Shown piece after piece: positions 1-5,021 of a stretch of DNA of 7,834 nt (the first letter of the stretch is position 1; every line of letters starts with the position of its first letter). Source of the stretch: Candidatus Gastranaerophilales bacterium (lineage in GTDB: Bacteria; Cyanobacteriota; Vampirovibrionia; Gastranaerophilales; Gastranaerophilaceae); NCBI GenBank assembly GCA_944326495.1, contig CALVEE010000212.1, forward strand, positions 1 to 7,834, in the 5' to 3' direction. The translations under genes and the position numbers were made by a program. The notes under the pieces are model-generated. The model saw nothing but the letters and a program-made list of their open reading frames with translations. It made no database searches and was not told the DNA's origin.

Positions 1-206
1 GGCAGGAAGAACAGGTAGAAACAGCAGAAAAGCTTGAAAAATACAGAATTCCTGCAAATATTGATTATTCTAAAATAAAACATATTTCAACCGAAACCAG
101 AGAAAAATTAGAGAAAATTCGTCCGCAAAACCTTGCACAAGCCTCTCGTATCGGAGGGGTTAAGCCTGCTGATATTTCTGTTTTGATGGTTATGCTGAAA
201 GGTTAG
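1..206 (+). CDS. mnmG: MnmG (GidA), C-terminal end only; 5' part lies outside the window
   Basis: This is the last 67 codons of an open frame that enters from the left edge (first full codon at 3) and stops at TAG 204-206. The peptide reads YRIPANIDYSKIKHIS, then STETREKLEKIRPQNLAQAS, then RIGGVKPADISVLMVML. This is the characteristic C-terminal helical domain of MnmG: the 'IP..~DY..I..LS.E...KL..~RP.tl.qAsRI.Gv.PADis.L' signature. MnmG is an FAD-dependent protein that, with the GTPase MnmE, installs the carboxymethylaminomethyl group on uridine 34 of certain tRNAs. The C-terminal domain is the part that contacts MnmE and tRNA. The FAD-binding part cannot be checked here. The family is usually about 620 residues. 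The assignment is confident because the tail is strongly conserved. Confidence 0.93.
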   Translation, partial: QEEQVETAEKLEKYRIPANIDYSKIKHISTETREKLEKIRPQNLAQASRIGGVKPADISVLMVMLKG

Positions 207-269
207 AACTCTTAGTTAATCTTGCAGATATTTCACAGTATGGAACTTGCTCTACAAGCTGCAAACATA

Positions 270-298
270 TTACAAATTTTGCTGGATAAGGATATAAT
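270..298 (+). promoter_or_regulatory. Probable promoter of pgeF
   Basis: A perfect TATAAT box lies at 293-298. The hexamer TTACAA at 270-275 sits 17 bases upstream and is a weak -35 match (3 of 6). Transcription would be expected to begin near 305-307, directly at or just before the run of eight G, giving a leader of only about 14 nt before the pgeF start codon. This is motif-based inference. Read-through from mnmG, which ends 113 bases upstream of the pgeF start, is also possible. Confidence 0.5.
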
Positions 299-306
299 TA
301 CAAACA

Positions 307-314
307 GGGGGGGG
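307..314 (+). promoter_or_regulatory. Eight-G homopolymer serving as the ribosome-binding site of pgeF
   Basis: The bases before the pgeF ATG are A followed by eight consecutive G (307-314), then AAATA and the ATG at 320. This is the only purine-rich Shine-Dalgarno candidate in front of the gene. It is unusual because it is a pure G run rather than an AGGAG core. A run of this length is prone to slippage in replication or transcription, and it lies where the predicted transcript would start. Its length would alter the position or strength of pairing with 16S rRNA. Confidence 0.55.
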
Positions 315-319
315 AAATA

Positions 320-967
320 ATGTTTTATTTTGATGAAATAAACGGCTTTAGAGTTTTAAAAAGTAATTATATAAAAGAGATTACGGCATTTTTTACGACA
401 AGAGATGGGTTTGATTTTACTTATCTAAAGCCAGAAAGAATAATTTCTCCTGTGCAGACTCATAGTGATAATATTGAGGTTGTTGATGAGAGGGTTGATT
501 ATCCTGATACAGACGGGCTTATTGTGAAAAAATCGGGTGATTTAATTTATCTCCGATTTGCTGACTGCACGCCTTTAATTTTTTATGATAAGAAACAGAA
601 AATTGCTGCAGTATCTCATGCAGGATGGCGCGGAACGGTCAAAAAAATTGGCGTAAAAACTATTCAGAAGATGAATTCCGACCCTGATGATATTATTGCG
701 CTTATCGGGGCTGCTATTTCTGTCTGCTGTTATGAAGTATCAGAAGAGGTTAAAGAGGAGCTTCTTAGTACAGTCAAAAACCCTGCCGGACTCTATAAAG
801 ACCGAAATGTTGATTTGAAAAAGATAAACGCACGCCAGCTTGAAGAAGCGGGAGTCAAAACGATTGATATTTGTCCTTATTGTACAAGCTGTAATAATGA
901 TTTATTCTATTCTTACCGCAAAGAAAACGGCACAAAGTTGAGGCATTACGCTGCTGTGCTTATTTGA
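320..967 (+). CDS. pgeF: PgeF/YfiH-family multicopper-oxidase-like protein (peptidoglycan editing factor)
   Basis: A 215-residue cytosolic protein with no signal peptide or membrane segment. Family motifs appear in order: TTRDG (26-30), QTHSDNI (46-52), DTDGLIV (63-69), FADCTPLIFYD (80-90), SHAGWRGT (99-106), IGAAISVCCYEV (129-140) and CPYCTSC followed by FYSYRKENGT (185-205). The three expected metal ligands are present as His48, Cys83 and His100. In E. coli the family member YfiH/PgeF removes L-serine wrongly attached in place of L-alanine on UDP-MurNAc, protecting peptidoglycan synthesis; related proteins such as LACC1 act on purine nucleosides. The protein is about 28 residues shorter than E. 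coli YfiH (243). The missing stretch lies between the TRxG motif and the QxH motif, the region that normally contains 'PY.SLNLG...GD....ENR'. The reading frame is continuous, so this looks like a natural deletion. The ATG at 320 fits the family N terminus. The 3' end overlaps the convergent gene by 22 bases. Confidence 0.88.
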   Translation: MFYFDEINGFRVLKSNYIKEITAFFTTRDGFDFTYLKPERIISPVQTHSDNIEVVDERVDYPDTDGLIVKKSGDLIYLRFADCTPLIFYDKKQKIAAVSHAGWRGTVKKIGVKTIQKMNSDPDDIIALIGAAISVCCYEVSEEVKEELLSTVKNPAGLYKDRNVDLKKINARQLEEAGVKTIDICPYCTSCNNDLFYSYRKENGTKLRHYAAVLI

Positions 968-2604
968 ACCTCTGCCTGTTTAGCTTTTGCTGCTTTTCTT
1001 TTTTTATCAAGCATATTTGTTACATAGATATTGAGGTTAGGAATACCCAGACCTAATACCAGACCGGAGAAGAGGTATCCTGCACCTTGAGCCATATTAA
1101 GAGTTCTCAAGCGTTTTCTTGTAAGCTTCTGGGTTTGTTTGTCAAGCTTTTTCAAATCCTTAAGCATTTCGCCAAATGTCTTGCTTACAACTTTATCGCC
1201 GTCTTTCTTGCTGATATCAATGCCATTATCAGCGAGAGTCTTAACAAGAATTTCGTCTCTGGTTTTTAAAGAGCCGTTGAATGTACGTTTAAATATTCCT
1301 GCAAATCCCTTAGCATTCTTAGGCGTGAATTTATCCTTATAATTCATAACGGTTTTATCTAGTCCGTCAGCAGCAAGCTTGTTTACTATATCGCCTAATA
1401 CAAGCCAGCTCAAGTATCCTAAAGTATCTTTTGTCAGAACTTCTCTAAGCTCATCTTTATCTCTCGCAGAGAAAATTCTTGAGATAATTGTAATACCGTA
1501 AACACCTTTCAATTGGTTAATTGTTGGCATTTTACCCGTAAACGACATTTTATCCATAAACTTACCCGGTGATTTTAGGAATGCCGCAGGAGTCATTCCT
1601 AAAGTTCCTAAAATCATACTGAAAAATGCTGCACTGCTCACGGTCTTAAGTGCTTTAAACCCGCCGCTGTTGTCTTTACTGCGTCCTTCTACGCCGACAA
1701 AACCGTCTGTTCCGGTTTTAAGTTTTGATAAATACATATTTATAGGCTGAACTGAAAGCCCGATAATTGAAGCTATTGCAAACCCCATAGCAGAGCGGGT
1801 TTTCATAAATTTAGAAAGACCTTTAATAAAAGTGTTTTCTTTAATTGATTTGCCGTTTCTAATCTGTTCTTTGAATGCTTCTTTTACCTTATCTTTATTA
1901 AATGAGTCTGATACAAGATACATATCATTCAGCAGAGATTTTAAATTAGCTTTGCTTACATTCTTTTTATCAACAGCAGATTCTAATATATACTCGCTTT
2001 GAGCACCTGTGCTGGCTGTAATTTTGTTAATAATATATTCTCTGGATTTATTTGTATCTTTCTTTATCCACTCTTTAAATTTAACTCCCTTATTCAGAGA
2101 CTCATCAATTGATTTTGCAACCTCATCAATAGTTTCCTTAGAAATTCTTACATAACCCTCTGCATCTCTTCCGGCTGCATCAGGGTTATAAGCTTTAACA
2201 TTAGAAAGCGTATTTTTAATATAATCAATCTGATTTTTGTTATCTCTAATCTGTTCTGCCTTGTTTTCAGCAAGAATATCTAAAGTCTCCGGAGCAGTAA
2301 AAAATTTATTAACATTCAAACCGAATTTTTTATTTAATCCAAACGCAATCAAAGCGCCTGCTCCAGCACCAAACAAGCCCATAAAGGTATCGTTTACCGT
2401 ACCCATAATCTCACGTCTTAACGTTTCCATACCGGCAGCCGGGCCGCGCTTTATCATATCGCTTGCAGTTCTCGGAGCTACCATAAAACATAAATCTACA
2501 CCATTTGCACCGATAGCCTGATTGGTTGCTAAAAACCGCATAGTTGTGTCTACCGGCCCTTTAAATTGAGGATGAATTTGTTGTTGAGTTGATTGTACTT
2601 TCAT
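946..2604 (-). CDS. Large hypothetical protein with N-terminal FKG motif; paralogue of the adjacent upstream gene
   Basis: 552 residues, function not recognised. The N terminus has a polar leader, then PQFKG at residues 12-16. Hydrophobic segments are visible at about 74-90, 271-292, 322-342, 394-410 and 507-528. Between about 105 and 265 is a charged, probably helical region rich in Lys, Glu and Asn. The C terminus is Lys-rich and likely coiled or basic. It is homologous to the gene at 2614-4233. Shared blocks in the same order are FKG (14-16), PRT (44-46), RRE (63-65), KFMKTRS (265-271), MPT (359-361), SR..(S/A)A.DKDEL (375-386), LGD (403-405) and a final hydrophobic helix followed by a basic tail. 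There is no cleavable signal peptide. The start ATG (2602-2604) has an AAAGGTAG ribosome-binding site overlapping the stop codon of the upstream gene, so the two are probably translated in series. I infer a membrane-associated protein; no enzymatic motif is visible. Confidence 0.82.
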   Translation of the reverse strand: MKVQSTQQQIHPQFKGPVDTTMRFLATNQAIGANGVDLCFMVAPRTASDMIKRGPAAGMETLRREIMGTVNDTFMGLFGAGAGALIAFGLNKKFGLNVNKFFTAPETLDILAENKAEQIRDNKNQIDYIKNTLSNVKAYNPDAAGRDAEGYVRISKETIDEVAKSIDESLNKGVKFKEWIKKDTNKSREYIINKITASTGAQSEYILESAVDKKNVSKANLKSLLNDMYLVSDSFNKDKVKEAFKEQIRNGKSIKENTFIKGLSKFMKTRSAMGFAIASIIGLSVQPINMYLSKLKTGTDGFVGVEGRSKDNSGGFKALKTVSSAAFFSMILGTLGMTPAAFLKSPGKFMDKMSFTGKMPTINQLKGVYGITIISRIFSARDKDELREVLTKDTLGYLSWLVLGDIVNKLAADGLDKTVMNYKDKFTPKNAKGFAGIFKRTFNGSLKTRDEILVKTLADNGIDISKKDGDKVVSKTFGEMLKDLKKLDKQTQKLTRKRLRTLNMAQGAGYLFSGLVLGLGIPNLNIYVTNMLDKKRKAAKAKQAEVQISTAA

Positions 2605-2605
2605 A

Positions 2606-2614
2606 ATCTACCTT
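2606..2614 (-). promoter_or_regulatory. Ribosome-binding site overlapping the upstream stop codon (translational coupling)
   Basis: Read on the minus strand, the end of the upstream gene and the start of the next read TAAAGGTAGATTATG. The TAA stop (2616-2614) is immediately followed by AAGG, and the ATG follows at 2604. The gap between the two coding regions is nine bases (2605-2613). This arrangement usually means that ribosomes finishing the first gene load the second. Confidence 0.7.
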
Positions 2615-4233
2615 TATGCTGTTTTTCTGCCTGCTCTAAAACCTCTGGTGAGTGAAGAATATTCAACATTCAAAGGTGTCTTTGCAGGTTCTTGTTCTAT
2701 TTCGGCTTTTTGTTCTGCATTCTCGCGCGCAAGCTGGAGTGCACGTTCATGCTTTTTCTTAGTGTTATGTCGTGTAAATATCGGAATAACAATCCCTAGT
2801 AATGCTAATGATACACCAAGGTTAGTCACCTGGCAAGCGGAGCGCAAATTCTTTGCACGCTTGAGTTCTTTTTCTGTTTTTCCTATAACTTCTTCAGAGG
2901 ATTTGATATTAACATCTTTAACCCAGTGCCAGAATTTTTTGAGCTTGCCTTCGTTTCCGTTTAATTTTTTAGTGTCGTTAAGGAGTGTAACGCCGGTTTT
3001 GTTTTGTATAATTGTAGCGGCTGCTTTTGCAGCGTAATCTCCAAGGAAATATAAGCTTGAGAAGGTTGCAATATCTCTTACGGTTGCTTCTGCTAACTCG
3101 TTTTTATCTTCTGCGGCTGCCATACGTGAAGCAAATGTCGCGGTAGAAATAATCCTTGCCTGATCCATGGTCGGGAACATGCCTTTAAACTCAAGCATAT
3201 TCATACTTGGTTTTTTCATCATGGAAAGAAGTGCAACGCCTATCATTGAAGATATTGAAATAATTTTTTGTTTAAGCAGTCCTTCTTGTGCCTGCGGGTT
3301 TTGTTCAATATTATTCTTATTCTTCCCGAAATCGTCATAAATAGGAGCGCCTTTAACCCCTGAAATTTTACACGTAATCCAGCGGTTAATATACTGCATG
3401 GAAATTGCAAGCGGAAGAATGACGCCGAGTCCGAGCAGGCTCTTTGTTTTTAAAAGTTTTTTACTCTGTTTGGCAAATTCTTCCATACTTAATTTATTAT
3501 TCGGTTTTTGGAATTCTTTAAAATATTTTACGGAGTCCTCAAGCATTGACTGAACGGATAATGCCTTAACTTCTTTTTCTCCGCCTATTTTAATATTTTC
3601 TGCAACATGGGTCTTTTCAACTATTTCGTTTGCAAGTTTTTTAACCTCTTTGCGCATCGCCCTGTCATTGCTGTTAGAGCGTGTTATCTCTGTTAGTTTG
3701 TTTCCGTAAAAATCTAAGTCAGAGCCTAATTTTTCTCTAAACAGGATTTTCTTATCACCGTCAAACCCTTCAATATCACCTAAAATATTCTTTAAAGACT
3801 CTTTGACTTTATCTTCTGACGAAGCATTCTTATAATATTCGGCAGCCTTATCTACAAGCGTGCTGTCTGCCCAGCATCTTGACATACTTACACCCTTAGG
3901 CATAAACGCAGGATTTATGCATTTTGCAATCCCTAAAGTTACAAGAGACGGTATCAAACAGTTTACAACAAGCCCCGAGGACTCTCTTCTAAAAGCCTCA
4001 AATCCAGCAAACCAGTTGGTCATAGATTCTACAATAGTTCTCGGTAAAATTGCCGATAGCATATCAATAACGGTAACATTAACCATAGGCATTCGCTCGC
4101 ACATCTGAATTCCCTGAAGTGCGATTGAGCCAAGCCCTTTAAAACTCGGGTTGTTCTCATCTTGTTTTTGACGGGCTTGTAAACTATTTATTCTGCTAGT
4201 ATTGTCTACACCAATTTTGTTTATCATACACAT
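2614..4233 (-). CDS. Large hypothetical protein with N-terminal FKG motif; first gene of the tandem paralogous pair
   Basis: 539 residues, function not recognised. A polar N-terminal stretch ends in NNPSFKG (27-33). Then come a predicted hydrophobic stretch around 50-63, PRT (64-66), FRRE (81-84) and a hydrophobic segment at 88-104. A charged helical middle follows (about 125-255). After it are KLLKTKS (259-265), hydrophobic segments at about 266-286 and 323-339, MFPTMDQ (352-358), SR.....EDKNEL (369-380), FLGDY (396-400), a hydrophobic helix at 468-487 and a basic, Glu/Lys-rich tail. Collinear motifs show it is a diverged duplicate of the next gene. An ATG also occurs at codon 3 (4227); it lies at a better distance (9 nt) from the weak AGAAAAG ribosome-binding site than the first ATG (3 nt), so translation may start there. 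No catalytic motif or classical signal peptide is seen. I infer a membrane-associated, perhaps lineage-restricted protein. Confidence 0.8.
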   Translation of the reverse strand: MCMINKIGVDNTSRINSLQARQKQDENNPSFKGLGSIALQGIQMCERMPMVNVTVIDMLSAILPRTIVESMTNWFAGFEAFRRESSGLVVNCLIPSLVTLGIAKCINPAFMPKGVSMSRCWADSTLVDKAAEYYKNASSEDKVKESLKNILGDIEGFDGDKKILFREKLGSDLDFYGNKLTEITRSNSNDRAMRKEVKKLANEIVEKTHVAENIKIGGEKEVKALSVQSMLEDSVKYFKEFQKPNNKLSMEEFAKQSKKLLKTKSLLGLGVILPLAISMQYINRWITCKISGVKGAPIYDDFGKNKNNIEQNPQAQEGLLKQKIISISSMIGVALLSMMKKPSMNMLEFKGMFPTMDQARIISTATFASRMAAAEDKNELAEATVRDIATFSSLYFLGDYAAKAAATIIQNKTGVTLLNDTKKLNGNEGKLKKFWHWVKDVNIKSSEEVIGKTEKELKRAKNLRSACQVTNLGVSLALLGIVIPIFTRHNTKKKHERALQLARENAEQKAEIEQEPAKTPLNVEYSSLTRGFRAGRKTA

Positions 4234-4253
4234 ATACTTTTCTATATAAGCCG

Positions 4254-4262
4254 ATTATATCA
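4254..4262 (-). promoter_or_regulatory. Extended -10 promoter for the tandem hypothetical genes
   Basis: On the minus strand the sequence TGATATAAT occurs here, a perfect TATAAT box (4259-4254) preceded by TGN. No good -35 box lies at the usual distance (TTTTAA at 4282-4277 is poor), which is typical of extended -10 promoters. Transcription would start near 4247, leaving a leader of about 14-20 nt. Inferred from motif and position only. Confidence 0.5.
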
Positions 4263-4278
4263 GCTTGGATATATATTT

Positions 4279-4319
4279 AAAAGCCCGTAAAAATAAAAAT
4301 TGCCATCAAAACGGCTTTT
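4279..4319. repeat. Imperfect inverted repeat upstream of the minus-strand promoter
   Basis: AAAAGCCCGT (4279-4288) is matched by ACGGCTTTT (4311-4319), nine pairs with one bulged C, around a 22-nt A-rich loop. The outer A/T runs make it look like a bidirectional terminator, but no transcript obviously ends here and the loop is long. An operator site upstream of the promoter at 4254-4262 is equally possible. Weak evidence. Confidence 0.25.
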
Positions 4320-4571
4320 GTAAAGAAAATGTAAAGAAGAATTTTTGAATATTTTTTTCTTGTAAGGAATGTTTAATGATAATTTTTATAACTTACCCAT
4401 ACTAATGATTTCGGAAGCTTGAAAAGAGTAGTAAAGTAAAAAATACATACACAAAAATAAATGTAAATTTTTGTAACGATTTAAGATTTTTCGATTTTGG
4501 TATAGAACAGGTACACTTCCGGCAGAGTGTAGAATAGCACTTAGTATGAAGTAAAAGTTATAGTTTAACTG
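4320..4571. other. AT-rich intergenic stretch with no supportable gene
   Basis: I see no coding frame of convincing length, no tRNA-like fold and no family motif in this stretch. It contains poly-T and poly-A runs, two copies of TGTAAAG near its left end (TGTAAAGAAAATGTAAAG) and a possible -10-like TATAGA near 4501. Short ATG-started frames, such as one after AAGGA near 4365, end within 20 codons. Confidence 0.5.
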
Positions 4572-4627
4572 GTGAATAGTGAAGAGGTGGATAAGTAAAT
4601 AGGTAAATAAGTGAATAGGTGAATAAG
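4572..4627 (+). repeat. Degenerate 8-bp tandem repeat array, unit GTRAATAR
   Basis: Seven consecutive units: GTGAATA (7 bp), then GTGAAGAG, GTGGATAA, GTAAATAG, GTAAATAA, GTGAATAG and GTGAATAA. Apart from the shortened first unit, the period is exactly eight bases. The units vary at a few fixed positions. The array begins near 4572 and ends at G4627. It is noncoding; an 8-bp period would shift any reading frame. Function unknown. Confidence 0.8.
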
Positions 4628-4647
4628 AAAACCAAGTGCACAGTCAC

Positions 4648-4667
4648 CCCTCCCTAGTGAGGGAGGG
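4648..4667. repeat. Perfect hairpin, CCCTCCCT / AGGGAGGG
   Basis: An 8-bp perfect stem (4648-4655 with 4660-4667) closes the loop AGTG. The right flank continues as GCTTGGGTGGGTG, a further G-rich stretch that could pair with the CACC at 4645-4648 in an alternative fold. There is no T tract on either strand, so it is not a standard intrinsic terminator. It looks like part of a dispersed palindromic repeat. Confidence 0.7.
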
Positions 4668-4688
4668 CTTGGGTGGGTGCTGATTAGG

Positions 4689-4720
4689 GTTTAGAAGTTT
4701 AGAGGTTTAGGAGTTTAGGA
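4689..4720 (+). repeat. Second 8-bp tandem repeat array, unit GTTTAGRR
   Basis: Four units in exact 8-bp register: GTTTAGAA, GTTTAGAG, GTTTAGGA and GTTTAGGA. The unit differs from the array at 4572-4627 but shares the same period and the GT-start, purine-end pattern. Noncoding, function unknown. Confidence 0.75.
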
Positions 4721-4757
4721 GAAGTTAAAATTTTAATGAATTAAACCAGAACAGTAG

Positions 4758-4774
4758 GTCAGGCACTGCCTGAC
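4758..4774. repeat. Short palindrome GTCAGGCACTGCCTGAC
   Basis: Seventeen bases forming a 7-bp stem (GTCAGGC/GCCTGAC) around ACT; the eighth A-T pair would leave a one-base loop. It is flanked by TAG on the left and ATTAA on the right. No T run follows, so a terminator is unlikely. It resembles small dispersed palindromic repeats and lies 11 bases before the 142-bp repeat begins. Confidence 0.6.
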
Positions 4775-4785
4775 ATTAACCTTAT

Positions 4786-4927
4786 AATTATATTATCTAA
4801 ACGAACTGCTCTTTTAAAATTCACTTTATAGTTTTTTTATTTGTTCTTACTGACTGCCCCCTCACCGCATCCGTAGTTTTCGGCTCCCACCTCAAACACG
4901 GCTGCTCCTCTCCCGCAGGGAGAGGAG
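4786..4927 (+). repeat. 142-bp inverted repeat, left copy
   Basis: This segment matches the reverse complement of 7694-7834 over its whole length. By eye I count 8 substitutions and one missing T, roughly 94% identity. The outer end is AT-rich (AATTATATTATCTAAAC). The inner end carries a G/C-rich hairpin. Between them lies a conserved core containing CCGCATCCGTAGTTTTCGG. It contains no gene. Together with the right copy it brackets the ktrB-ktrA-HAMP operon. It could be a dispersed nonautonomous element inserted twice, or the ends of one unit. Confidence 0.88.
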
Positions 4928-4928
4928 C
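4904..4928. repeat. Perfect 11-bp hairpin at the inner end of the left repeat
   Basis: GCTCCTCTCCC (4904-4914) and GGGAGAGGAGC (4918-4928) pair perfectly around the loop GCA. The same hairpin is found in the right copy (7694-7716) with one mismatch. There is no T tract after it on the plus strand. It lies about 65 bases before the -10 box of the ktr operon and could act as a transcription or RNA-stability element, but nothing shows that directly. Confidence 0.75.
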
Positions 4929-4994
4929 GAAGGCTTGCTACGCCAAGAACGATATCAGCCCGCAAGAGAATTTAATGTTTTTACTGCTAAATTA

Positions 4995-5003
4995 TGCTAT
5001 ACT
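4995..5003 (+). promoter_or_regulatory. Extended -10 promoter of the ktrB-ktrA operon
   Basis: TGCTATACT is a TATACT box (4998-5003, 5 of 6 match to TATAAT) preceded by TGN. No convincing -35 hexamer lies at 16-18 bases. Predicted transcription start is near 5010, just before the AAAAGG ribosome-binding site at 5011-5015, giving a leader of about 12 nt. Motif-based inference. Confidence 0.45.
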
Positions 5004-5021
5004 CTTTTAAAAAGGTTTATG

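Noticed and set aside
968..1012. Intrinsic terminator for pgeF just after its stop (T-rich run near 995-1007)
   Set aside because: The T run is preceded only by a very weak stem (AGC/GCT), and the region is coding for the convergent gene.
1087..1342. Plus-strand open frames of 60-67 codons inside the minus-strand FKG gene
   Set aside because: They lie opposite a long, well-supported gene, have no recognisable domains, and look like antisense shadows. The same applies to 2237-2521, 2648-3037 and 3860-4108.
4365..4425. Small protein gene after AAGGA near 4365
   Set aside because: The frame is only 17 codons long and the spacing from AAGGA to the ATG is too short; there is no family resemblance.
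4648..4680. Rho-independent terminator at the CCCTCCCT/AGGGAGGG hairpin
   Set aside because: No T run follows on either strand and no gene ends just before it.
4572..4720. CRISPR array
   Set aside because: The units are 8 bp with no spacers and no cas genes are nearby; these are simple tandem repeats.
4935..5021. A longer KtrB starting at TTG 4935 (29 extra residues)
   Set aside because: The extension begins at the edge of the 142-bp repeat, has no ribosome-binding site, spans the predicted promoter and has no KtrB-like sequence. ATG 5022 has AAAAGG at a good distance and gives the usual family length.
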